Of a DNA stretch of 64,000 bases, positions 23,911 to 34,865 are shown piece by piece (position 1 is the first letter of the stretch; each line of letters starts with the position of its first letter). The DNA lies in contig LR746270.1 of the NCBI GenBank assembly GCA_902729315.2, positions 6,317,221 through 6,381,220 on the forward strand, given 5' to 3'. The notes beneath the pieces were generated by a model. That model saw only the letters and a program-made list of their open reading frames with translations, had not been told where the DNA came from and did no database searches. A program made the translations under genes and the position numbers. This DNA is from Spirodela intermedia (taxonomy: Eukaryota > Streptophyta > Magnoliopsida > Alismatales > Araceae).

Positions 23911-26615
23911 ATGGAAGGAGGAGAGTGGGCGGCGCGGGGGGCGGTATGGAGGGAGAAGGCTCGGGATCTGCAGATCCGGCTGCGGGATCGGTTCCGCGTG
24001 ACGGTGACTCGTCCCAGGCGGTGGACAACCGGTCTCCCAGAGGCGGCGGATTCCTGTTATTCGGCCACACTCCGTCGCGCGATCCTCCGCCTCCGTAGCC
24101 TCCTCGGAGATGCGTCTCTGTCGTCGCCGTCGTCGTCGATGCCGATGCCTCCTCCCTCGAGAATCCTGCGGGTAAAAACAGGTCGGCTCCTTCCTACCTT
24201 CTTCGGTTAGATTGTAGACGCAAGACGGATAAAATGAGCGTACATTTTACTGTTTTAACTCCGTCTCGCCGATGCCGTTGCTGGACTTACCTGCAGTGGT
24301 CGTGATTCTCAGTCATTTCACCGTTTTATTGCGCATTTTGCGAATTGACGGAGGGAATAGAGTGGTCACCGTGCGGGGAGGTTTCAATACTTCCGCGAGA
24401 TTTGATAGTATCATTCAGCTTCGGATGTTGATTCATTTGGAATGTATATACTCGTGTATTTCTATTCTTCATGCATTTGCCATCCCTCTGATGAACTTCA
24501 CTCTGTCATTCGATGCTGCAGAGAGTGAGGACGAGGATAGAATCGATGGCTCAGTCATTTTTCAACTGCTTCAATATGTGGCTATTCCTGTTATTGGAAA
24601 CGTCTGTCACGTGTTTATGCACGGGCTCAACCATATACAGGTGGCTGAAGACATCGTGAACTCATATGACCGCAGATTCCATTCAGAAATCTTTTCAAGA
24701 AAGATACTAAGAAAATCTGCCTTGTCCGTTTGCAGATTTATGGCCTAGAGAAGTTCCATAGCGCTCTGTTAAGGAGACCAAAGGGCAAAGCTCTTTTAAC
24801 GGTATTTTTCAATCCCCTGTTGGCGTCTGCTACTTGAACATTGCTGTTTTTCACCAATAGGATATACAGGAAGATCGATTGGAAGAACTTAATATTTGAA
24901 GAATTGAAGAAGATCAGTTGTGATCCTTATAGAATCGTTAAATAAATGAATATTCTGTGAATGAAGATGGCTGATACAGCTATAGAGTGTGGAAAGGCGA
25001 GAAGTGAGCTCATCTACGTCTATATGGGCAGATGGTAGTGTGAGCCATAGGAGTCATCAAGATTACTTCTAGGATTGAATCTAAATGGGGAAAATAATAC
25101 TGTAATCAAGACATCATATTGCTTTACTTAGTTTTCTACCTTAGAAATTATAAATAAATGTCTAAACTGGGGAATCCACTCTTTCAAGTCCCTTTCCACT
25201 GGCTACTGCATATCCGTGTATCTGATATTTTGCTAAAAAGTCCTTGGCACGGTTTACTCTTTAGAGTTCAGCCCACCTGAATCTAGTGACCTGATTTCAT
25301 AGCTATAATTTCTGCCGTCAGTTCCGTTTGTAGAAACCAAGGTGGTATAATTGCAGCATCTCCCAATATTATAATCCAACGTTTTTACTACCCCAACCAT
25401 TCCTCTGTCTGCCTCTTTTTTGTTTTTTTTTTTGCAGGTAAGCAATCATGTTGCCTCTGTAGATGACCCATTTGTTATAGCTTCCCTTCTACCGCCAAGT
25501 GTTATGCTCGATGCACGCAACGTGAGGTGGACGCTGTGTGCAACTGATCGCTGTTTTCGGAATCCAACGCTGTCTACATTCTTCTCGTGCTGCAAAGTAC
25601 TGCCAGTCTCCCGTGGGGATGGTGTTTATCAGAAGGTACGATTTCTTCCATTGGTCCGTTTGCTGGTTATGAAAGTTTTTAAACGATTAGCCTGAAGAGC
25701 CACTTGCGTCCACCCAAATGCAGATTTATGCTTTCTGGTCAACTTATAACGTGACTTGAGCTCAAAAAGCGCAAGCTTTATATAGATCATTTGCTACTCG
25801 GCTTGTTCTTATCTCTTCTAATTTTGGTATCTAGCAAGACTAAAACATGCACATATCAGGCTGACATTCTTCCGTAGATTCCTGGCATCAGAATCATTCA
25901 AAATATTCCATCCAGAATTCAGGTTCATGCTTTCATTTCCGGGCTGGTTTTTGTTTCAAAATAGCAATGGGCATGAAATGTCATTATATTCTTCCATCAG
26001 GATCCTATTAAGACTATGCCTCCATGTTGTTGACCTTTTTTCGGTTGTTAATTTAAAGCATGGAGTTTGTATTTGGCCTAAACCCGCCCTCCCTCGCCCT
26101 TCAGGGAATGGACATGGCTCTTTCCAAGCTTAACAATGGCGGATGGGTTCATATATTCCCCGAGGGGAGCCGCTCTAGAGATGGTGGGAGGACAATGGCT
26201 TCTTCAAAAAGAGGGGTCGGAAGGTAAGAAGCGAGTATCAGATGAAACCACTCAACTTCCCAAACATCTCTTCCTGTAACCCCCCGATGCAAAAAGGAGG
26301 GCATAAAAATAAAAATCATTTTCCTCTAGAATCACCAGGCCATTCAACTCAACCAAAAAAAAAAAAGTATATATATATATATATATGTATATCATTTTCG
26401 TAATGGCATGAAATCGTTTCTAAATCAAATATCTGCATCATCTCCTGACGACGCATAAATGCCCGTTTCTCCCTACATCTTTAATGGCAGATTGGTCATG
26501 GACGCTGACAACACGCCGATAGTCATCCCCTTGGTGCACACAGGGATGCAGGAGATAATGCCCATCGGCAGCTGCCTTCCCAGAATCGGAAAACGGGTCG
26601 GTATTTTACCTCCTG

Positions 26616-26652
<37 letters not shown>

Positions 26653-27262
26653 GCAGTTACGCTCATCATGAAACCCCGAATTTCCCTTCTGATTGTTTAG
26701 TTGACTGCAGGTAACGGTCCTAGTCGGCGACCCCATCACCTTCGAAGACCTCGACCTCCGCTCAGATGAATCGCCTACGCGAGAAGCCTTCTATGATGCG
26801 GCATCAACGAGGATCGGCCATCGGCTCCGGGAGCTGAAGCTTCAAGCAGAACAAATCTCGTCATCCCTCGAGCAGCAGCAGCCGCCGCTCCGGCCGGGCG
26901 AGCGCGCCACCGACCTATGGCGGCATGCGGACTGGGAGGCCTTCGGCACGGGAACCTTCATGCCGTCACCACAGGAAGGATATTCCCCGCCGTCCGCCCC
27001 ATCCCCCCCCGTGCCGCTGCCGCCGATCGCAGACAATGATGACACCGAGGAGGCGGCCACTGATCGCCGTTCCCTGACGATCGGCTTCTCTTATTATTAC
27101 GATGGCGGTGGCGGCGGCATGGTGTCGAGAATCCGCCGCCTCGTGCCCCCGACGGAGTTCATGGGCTTCGCCGCCAGGGGTTTGTTGATGTGCGGCGGGG
27201 CGGAGGAGGGCTGGTGTTGCCTCCCCGAAGAGCAGCGGCGGGGCAGAGGGCGGCCCCTCTGA
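23911..27262 (+). CDS. Tafazzin-like phospholipid acyltransferase
   Basis: Seven exons, 23911-24181, 24522-24640, 24736-24801, 25438-25635, 26105-26223, 26491-26596 and 26711-27262, give 1431 nt and 476 aa with matching phases. The PlsC/LPLAT core has the catalytic HX4D motif as NHVASVDD (H156, D161), then ARNVRWTLCATDRCF, the substrate-binding FPEGSRSRDGG (about 236-246), IVIPLVHTGMQ and VTVLVGDPI. The C-terminus has a proline/glycine-rich insertion and ends with the TEFMGFAARGLLM block seen in plant tafazzins. Known family role: monolysocardiolipin or lysophospholipid transacylation, important for mitochondrial cardiolipin. A hydrophobic stretch at about 100-122 may dip into the membrane. 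Exon 1 encodes a basic N-terminus (RLRDRFRVTVTRPRRW). Intron 6 contains a CT/CA repeat. Substrate preference cannot be read from the sequence. Confidence 0.9.
26616..26654 (+). repeat. (CT)n(CA)n repeat in tafazzin-like intron 6
   Basis: A CT run passes directly into CA, 19 bases after the splice donor. A separate poly-A plus (TA)n stretch lies at about 26347-26386 in the previous intron. Confidence 0.93.
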
Positions 27263-27905
27263 AAGGGGGCTTCCGACAGCAGCCCACCGCCCACAGGAGG
27301 AGAAACACAGCAAGCATGTAAAAAAGTCGGCATGCGTTTGTGCGTGGCTGGTGTAAAAATGTTGGGATGGCCACAGATTGAGGAGACGAAATCAAGTGAT
27401 TTGATTTCGGACCAGATGAATTCAAAATTTGAACTGTACAGAGAAATGGGGGGAGCGGAGGGCTTCTAGTTTTCGAGGGCTTTTCTCCTTGGTGTCTCTT
27501 ATAGGAAAGGCATGCCACCCTCCCACACGGGGGGTGTCTCCTTGGTGTGTCTATGAAGAAAATATATGCCGCCATAGAGAAAACATAGGGTTGCGAAGGA
27601 ACCGGGTGAGCTTGGAGGTAGACCTACCCAGTTTGACAATGGTTTATGTTCGAGCATCGAATCAGGATTTTTTTTCGGGGGGGGGGGGGGGGGGCTTGAG
27701 AGGTGAATAATTTCCGGTGATTTTTCTGCGCCGAGACTATACTTCCAAGCTGGGCCTTCAATTGGAAGAAAAGATCGGCAGGGGCCGGCCCAAACCAGCC
27801 CCTCTCTCCCCAACCTATACTGGCCTCGTCTATACCCCAGCTGTTCCTTCTCTACGCCGTGTATCTCCGAGTGACAACGGGAACGAGCCAGAGCAAAGAG
27901 GGAAA
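27263..27905 (+). promoter_or_regulatory. Intergenic, poly-G run and AlkB-like promoter
   Basis: No convincing gene. It contains the tafazzin-like 3' UTR, a run of about 19 G after TTTTTTTTC (about 27677-27695), and GGGGCCGGCCCAAACC at about 27781-27796, roughly 110 bases before the ATG. Short ORFs here are not conserved-looking. Confidence 0.4.
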
Positions 27906-30153
27906 ATGGAAGACGAGGAAGAGGATGAGGAATTGGAGAGGGAGAAGCGGCGAGCCCTGCAAGCAGTATTTGGGGAATCCGACGACGACGACGGTGGCGA
28001 GCAAATCACCCCCTTCCATCTCCATGTGGGCATCCCCCCCTTCTCCGTCCTCCCATCTCTACCATTCTCCGGCCGCACTAAAGGTGATGCATACGATCAG
28101 AGGCAGGATAAGGCGAGCTGGGAGCAGGTGGAAGGGATCAGAGGCCTGTGGCTGTGCAGGGACTTCCTCTCGCCGGAGCTCCAGTCTACTCTTCTCGCCG
28201 CCATCGAGAACGGTAAATCTCCCGCTCCTTCCCCTACAACCACTAATAAGGTCGTACGAATCCCTCCTTCTCCTCACCATCTGGTGAAAGCTAATATATA
28301 TGACGACTATTGACCCACTTCCCTCTTCCCCTCTCTCAGAGATTGCTCCAAATACTCCATTCCCGCAATGTGAAATTCCTGATCATTGTTTCAATACTCC
28401 TTATATTATTCCCTGCTTCCAGCATCTCCCCTCCCCCTTTGAGAGATTGCTCCAATACCCCACTGCCCATGTGAAATTTCTTCATAAAATTTTCCATTCC
28501 TGGTCACGAATCCCCCACTTCACATGTAGAATGATGCAACCGTTTTTGGGTGAACCCATGGAAAATAGACAGATGATGCGTGTCGCCCAATGAAGCTCAT
28601 GGATCAAATAAATCCACCTATTAATTCAAGGCGAGCCGTTTCCGTTCCTATTTTTTCTTAGATTGATCCAATTGGGACGATACAATGAGACCCAGGTCCC
28701 CCCCCCCCATATTAAGAAACTTAAAAAGAAAGTATGTTGCAAGTTTAGACCTCCTAATTCCATGAAAACTTTCCTATTTTTGTATACGCTATTCAACAGA
28801 ATCCTCAGTCTTTGATAATCTCCTCTTTCATCCCACAATGGGGATTACAGCATTGGTTAGAGGTTCTACATGGGAAATTTTCTCGAAGAGGTGATTCCAA
28901 CCATGAAGACGGTGGGGTTTGGGAATGATTCTTAACTCTCTAATCCGAGAGAATCTTCATCGTGGACCTGCATGAAGTTGACGGTCATCTTCCTCCTCAC
29001 AGTCTCGTCCTATGAAAACCCTCCTCTCTAGACCCATTTGCCTATGAGAATCGGATTCCCGGTGGCACTTGGCCATCTTTTGATGAGGTTTTGATCATCA
29101 TCATGTGTTTTCTGCAGAAGGATGGTTCACTGAAGAAACCCACAACCAGGTAACCTTTCTATTCCCCAACACAAGAGTGTGTTTTACTCTCTCTAAGAAG
29201 CTTTTCTTCCCTCTAGACTCTGAAAAAAAGAACAGGACATCTGCTTCTCGGTTGGGGCTAGACGCGGTCCACCGACTATGTCGACTCCATGGGTCGCTTG
29301 TAGAGCAGCATCTATATGGCACCTTAGAACCTCCAGTCACGGGCGATATGACCCAGGATGGCCCAAACCAGAAAAGCTCACCCAATCCTCACGTCGATCA
29401 GGAACCCGATTTGACTCCATACATCCCCACAAAAACCATGCAAATCAGCCAATGGGTTCTCTGGGTCCTTTTTCCGATCCCTTTTTCTACGAATTAGTTC
29501 CTTTAAAAAACACCCCTGCATGCAATTTTATATTACTAATTATTTATCTTAAATAAGTAAATATGTCTATTTAAATAATCTCCAACTCCTTTCGCCGCAG
29601 GCGATGAGGTTCGGAGATCTACCAATCTGGGCCTCCGACCTCTCGGACCTAATCCAAGAAGCCGCCGCCGTCTCAGACGCCGAGCCGCATCCCATCCCGG
29701 GTCATCTCCTCTGGAGGGACCCGCTGTTCGATCAGCTCATCGTTAACGTGTACGCCCCCGGTGAGGTGCGAAATGTACCCTCGCCCGCCCCCCCCCCCCC
29801 CGGTCCTTACCCCTACATGCGTGACGGTGCTTTCTTCGCAGGGGATCTGCTTCCACGTGGACCTGATGCGCTTCGAGGACGGCATCGCCGTCGTCTCCCT
29901 AGAGTCCCCATGCGTAATGGACTTCTCCCCCCTCGCCGCCGCCGACGCCGGCGAGGGGTCGCCGTCTCCGGCGAAGATCCCGGTTTTGCTACACCCGGGA
30001 TCACTGATGGTCCTGTCCGGCGAGGCCCGGTACCGCTGGGAGCACGGCATCGACCGGCGGCCGGGTTTCCAAATGTGGGAAGGAGAGGAGCTCCGCCAGG
30101 GGAGGAGGACCTCCATCACCCTCCGCAGGCTTCGCCGCTCCCCCTCCGGATAG
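27906..30153 (+). CDS. AlkB-like 2-oxoglutarate/Fe(II) dioxygenase
   Basis: Four exons, 27906-28212, 29118-29149, 29601-29765 and 29842-30153, give 816 nt and 271 aa. The acidic N-terminus (EDEEEDEELEREKRRALQAVFG) precedes the dioxygenase fold. It then shows GLWLCRDFLSPELQ, NQAMRFGDLPIWA and the nucleotide-recognition-lid-like YAPGEGIC. The iron ligands are HVD (H173, D175) and H236 in YRWEHGI, and the 2-oxoglutarate-binding RX5R is at R257-R263. All expected catalytic residues are present. Closest in feel to the plant ALKBH8-like single-domain proteins without RRM or methyltransferase domains. Substrate (DNA, RNA or protein) is not determined. Intron 3 is only 76 nt and very C-rich. The donor at 29766 was chosen over one a few bases upstream because it keeps PGEGIC intact. 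Confidence 0.87.
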
Positions 30154-31785
30154 ATCTCGGCCGCCCGATCAGGGAGACCCGTGCGAAGATCGATTGGAAG
30201 GAAAGCGTACCTCACACGGCGCCGTTAACAGCATCCTTGGCTTGTCCCTCCTCCCCTTCTTCATCGCCGCCTTCATGGAGAGAGAGGCTTTAATGGGTCG
30301 TGGTTATGGGTGGGCTGTCGCTGTCTGTCACGCGGGAGACCTAAAAGAAAAAAGCGTGCAGATTGAAATGAAATGAGCGAACCAGCATTTACAACGCGAA
30401 GTTCATGGTGGTTAAAGATTCTTCATTTTTTGTAACATTTCACCTCGATGATTCGTACAATTTAATAATTCGAGTGTAAATGCAGATAAAACTGAATAGC
30501 GAAATCAAAAGGGATTTTTTTTTGTCAGGGAGATTCGATATGAATACACAATTTCCTCCATATTCATACAATTTTCAACAATCTGTGCATGGTTTTAGAA
30601 AAACATTCCACATTCAAACACCGTTTAAAGGTCCTGTTCTTGGAAAAAATTCTAAAGTCAGACTCTTTCTTCTTTTTTCAAATAAAGCTCGGAATGAGCT
30701 CAGAGGGCATGTGACCATACCTCCCTGGGTATGGAGGTGAACTGTATAATTAAGAGATTGAAGTGAATGATCCGAATCCGATAGACCAGTTTGTTTGAGC
30801 TATTTGATAAGAACACGATAAAATGGGATGATACATTTAAATTAATAGTAAACTAATTCAACATTTCTACGACAGAGGGGGTTCTCTATTCTGAACCAAT
30901 TAATTATTCTAGGGCATAATTCTGGTCTCTGCTTTAATTTATTTCAAAAGAACAGAGTTGACAGACTCAAAAATCCAAGCCCCAAGGACATCCACGCAAG
31001 TGATCAAGTGATCCCGATTACAATTCCCTAAAGAGATTCATTGCTCTCTTCGCAATGAACCCCTGTTTCTAAGGTCGAACCAGGCGAACCCGCAAGATCA
31101 GAGCAACCAAGCCTCCCTAGCTCCCCACGTGACGGGGAAAAGGAACATGCTAGGTGGGGGAGGAAACCTTCTCGAAAAGCGCTTGGCTTTTCCTCGTCTT
31201 CCTAACCACTTTGCTTGACCATCGAGGTAAACAAGAAGAGACTATGAGATGAGTGGGGGTGTGTGGGGGAGCCAGAGATCAAGAAGGCTGAGTTGGGAAC
31301 GGAAGGAATCGAATCCAGGCGCCAACTCACCGTAGGGCCCACCCTTCCTTTTGTGGGGTTCAGCCTCTGGTACGTGCACACGTGCGAGGCCCTCCGAGTA
31401 GAGAGACTCTGATATCGGAGAACTATGGACACGGGAGAGAGGGCTCCCGTTCAGACGAAGAGGAAGAATATGATCAAGGCGTGAAGGAATCATCTACGTT
31501 CAGATCTCGATTTCACAGCGAGAAGAGCGGAGGACTGCGAGGGAATCCGAACCGTTTTCAAACTTCACTCATGTAATAGTAAACATACAATCGGCATTCC
31601 ACATCAGTGATCAAACAAATAGACATTCTACTGTGTGATAGGAGGAAAGGGGGAGGATCATTTGGAGAGGGGAAGGTGGGGGTGATTATTATCACGAGGA
31701 TGAAGAAGACGGCACGGAGAGGGGATCAAGTGTGATGTTGGAATGGATTTTGGCGGAGTAGATAGATGGGAGAGAAGGGGATCAT
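30154..31785. other. Intergenic between AlkB-like and RALF genes (convergent)
   Basis: The AlkB-like 3' flank, then AT-rich DNA to about 30950, then a GC-richer block (30950-31560) with overlapping short ORFs on both strands but no recognisable domain, tRNA or repeat. The end, 31620-31785, is purine-rich and is probably the RALF 3' UTR, read on the minus strand. Confidence 0.4.
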
Positions 31786-32166
31786 CTAGGAGCGGCACCG
31801 GGTAATGGCGTTGCAGCCGCGCCTGTAGGGGTTGGCCTGGGCCCCTGGGCGGCAGTTGTAGTAGGAGGCGCCGCGCCGGGAGCAAGGGACCGAGCCCCGC
31901 CGGAGAGCGGCGTAGCTGATGTAACCAGAAGCGGCCAGGATACGGCGGTTGCTCTCTGAGTCAAGGGAGAACTCGTCCTCGTCCTCGGCCAGGCACTCCG
32001 CCACCGTTCCCGTGCAGCTCGACCTCGCGGAGACCCACCCGGCCAGCTGCCCCTCCAAACCGAGACCGAGCTGGTACTTCCCCCCAGCGCAGGCCACAGA
32101 CATTACCGCTAGCAGGACCGAGGCCGCCAGCACCACACGGAGGAGAAATCCAACGCCGCTTCCCAT
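31786..32166 (-). CDS. RALF: RALF peptide hormone precursor
   Basis: Single-exon gene, 126 aa. Residues 1-27 or so form a secretion signal (hydrophobic VVLAASVLLAVMSVACA). A propeptide with an acidic stretch (AEDEDEFSLDSES) leads to the site-1-protease recognition motif RRIL at 74-77. The mature peptide of about 49 residues begins ASGYISY; YISY is the receptor-binding and alkalinisation motif, and YYNCRPGAQANPYRRGC is the family signature. Four cysteines at 95, 105, 118 and 124 can form the two conserved disulfides. Known role: secreted ligand of FERONIA-type receptor kinases that raises apoplastic pH and limits cell growth. It resembles the RALF1/22/23/33 group, but assigning a numbered orthologue would need a tree. 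No introns, as usual for RALFs. GA repeats (sense strand) lie about 55 bases upstream of the ATG. Confidence 0.95.
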   Translation of the reverse strand: MGSGVGFLLRVVLAASVLLAVMSVACAGGKYQLGLGLEGQLAGWVSARSSCTGTVAECLAEDEDEFSLDSESNRRILAASGYISYAALRRGSVPCSRRGASYYNCRPGAQANPYRRGCNAITRCRS

Positions 32167-32216
32167 TCCTCGTTGCCGCTGCTTCTCAACGGCCGCTGCT
32201 CCCCTCCCGATCTTCC

Positions 32217-32219
<3 letters not shown>

Positions 32220-32252
<33 letters not shown>
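32220..32252 (-). repeat. (GA)n run upstream of RALF
   Basis: 33 bases of CT on the plus strand, read as GA on the RALF sense strand, 54-86 bases before its ATG. It may lie in the 5' UTR or core promoter; GA repeats near starts can act as GAGA-type elements, which is an inference here. Confidence 0.9.
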
Positions 32253-32256
<4 letters not shown>

Positions 32257-34865
32257 GCTATCTCCTTCCTCGGCTCCTCTTTAGCGTGTGGAAACGGAGT
32301 GGAAGCAGTGGAGGTAGGGACCGCCACAGCGTGTAGGACCAGAACTTCGATGCCTGGAAGAAATGCCCTCCCTGCCTAGGGTAAATCACGATGACTGACA
32401 CTGGACTCCGCGTTTCTCTCTCGTCATTAAATTAACCTACATTCGTCTTCTGCAGATCTGCCAACCCCATTTTCTACACCTTACCGGAAGCAAGAAACTG
32501 ACCTTTTCTCCGGGAAACACCGCAGATCGCCGCCAGATCTCGCCGCCCCCTCCGCCTGTCGTCGTCCTCATCACCGGCGTACTTGAAGCCCTAAATTATG
32601 AATAAAGAGGGAAAGAAACCCAATCCACAGGTAATTTATAGCGACCAGAAGACCATTTGATTTCGTAGAAGGCTCAGCCGGCTCCCACCGCCGCTCCACC
32701 GACTAGGCCTCCTAGTTCATTGTCTTCACGCGTCCCTTGCTTACCTGAACAATTAACGATTCAACCATCCTAAAATATATTCACGTAAATGCCCTGTCTG
32801 CGCGAGGAGTTTTATCAAAATACCCTTCTCTTCAAAAAAATAGCGCGGTTTAGGGAGATAGTACTCATATAAATTTAGCTTCAAAAAGGGTTTAAAATAA
32901 AAGGTGGAGCCGCTAAGGAGGGTATTTAATAAAAACAACGCGGAACGTGGTCTGCCGGGCCGGTCCCCTTCTATGCCAGCTGTGCCCACTTAGAACAGCC
33001 CAAGACATCCGCCACACGGCTGCTTCGGGAGAGCATCGTGTGGGCCCCACATGCAACCGAAGTAGTTTTCTCGAACCTCTAGCCAGATCATATCCTACGT
33101 GGTAGCACAAACATCGAGACAGATACCCCGAGACACAGAGAGGAGCTGTACACTGCCTGGCTTTAAATCACGGACATTTTTGTGATAATATTATCCCCTC
33201 ATTAAACGTAGGCCGATTTGGCTCGTTCTGGTATACAATATTCTAATGGGTGGCGTCAACGGGCCGGGCTAGGCCCGTTCTGGTTAGTTTTCCAGCCTGG
33301 CCCAAGCCCGAACGTCTTTCCTCTGGGGTACTGTCGGTATCAAGCTCTAGAAAATGATTTCCCATTCCATAGCCCATGCACATGGTGAGTAAGCGTTTAG
33401 CCCGCATAAAATATAGTAGATAATTTAAAACATTTTTTACTTGTATGATTAAATTATATTTAATATTTTAATATATATATATATAAATTAAAATCTGAAT
33501 AAAATATATTTTAAAAGATAAGGTTAATTTTATTATATATTAATCACAAATTTGTAAAAGAATGAGACCGCAAATCACATTTCTCCTTCATCTCAAAAGC
33601 TTTCAAAAAATCTCTTATTGTCTATATATATTTCATAATAATCATAATGTCGTATAATATAATATACCAATTATTATAATTAATTTATAGCCGGGGGTAT
33701 GAAATAAACCATACCTTATTCGATTTATATAATTTTTTTTGACATGGCATTAACATAAAAATAATTAGGTATTGAAAAATGACCTTGCGATTAAATTAGA
33801 TTGGTCACTTTTGTTTTAGGATCCTCTCATTTTAGTCCCTTGCTTAAATAAGAAATGAATAACATTATTGTTAATCTCTTTTTAAATGGTAATCGAGGCC
33901 CAAGCCCAGAAACAAATGGGCTTCTTGTAATGGTTTCCATTCCTCTTTTCTTTAAACCGGGCTCTAAAACAAGGCCCATATAAACTTCTGAGCCCAGCAA
34001 CCCCCCCTTAGGAAGTATGGGTCACTTCCTAATATTTTCATGGTGCCCATGGTAACCCCCTCTCCAAAATAAATAATGGGGTCATAATTAAAGTAAAATA
34101 AATTATTTTTAATATAATTTTGATGTCATTGTTTTGAGGGAGAGAGACGATGTTTAGGTATCAACCAAAGTTTGTGTTTTCTCAGAAAATACAATAATAA
34201 ATTAATAATACTGTTTGTAAGAAGCCATAATTACGTGTTATGATTACAATGACACCATAGTAATAAATGTGAAGTATAATATATCCAAAGGGAAAATATT
34301 TATATAATTTGGAAATAATTATAAATGCTTTTATTCCTTAAGATAAAAGCTAAACTCTATAACTGCTTTTAGTTCAGCCAAAATCATTTGAATTACTAAT
34401 AAGCCATTTTGTGTCAATAGAACTTATAGGTCTGTGAAACTATGATATTTTCTGACTCCCATGATCACATGGATTATTGAAAAAATATTAAATTATTCAT
34501 TAAATTAAATAAGATAATTCATTATTAGGATAAAAAAAAAATTCAAAATAATAATCGGATGGTCTCATGGTTCTTTTCGTTATTAAATATATTTTTACGA
34601 GTAATATGAAAATTAGTACAATATGCTTTCCCAACAGTGTCGAAGAAACTATCAAACCAAATTTAATTCTCTCTCTCTTGTGGCAGTCGCTTGGGTTCCC
34701 TGTCCCGCCCCTCCGATCGTGGTCGTTCCCGCCGGCGGCGGCGCTCTGCGATCTACGGCGACCTTGATACCATAGGATTCTCCTCATTCTCTCCTGAGAT
34801 GGATTACTTCTCGTAGATGGAAGTATCTCTAAGGGTTTTGGAGCGGATCCTCATGCTACTCCGCT
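32253..34865. other. Intergenic between divergent RALF and ESD4-like genes
   Basis: RALF promoter DNA on the left, an extremely AT-rich stretch at about 33400-34550 (with TA runs near 33470-33490), and the ESD4-like leader on the right. GGGCCGGGCTAGGCCCG lies at about 33260-33276, and further GGCCCA/TGGGC motifs at about 33896-33998. No gene, RNA gene or clear transposon was seen. Confidence 0.45.

Noticed and set aside
29604-30293. 229-codon plus-strand ORF read without splicing
   Set aside because: It begins inside AlkB-like exon 3 but then runs out of frame through the intron and exon 4, losing HVD and RX5R; the spliced model is clearly better.
31202-31576. Overlapping ORFs and a possible tRNA-like stretch
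   Set aside because: No acceptor/T-loop pattern consistent with a tRNA and no protein family recognised.
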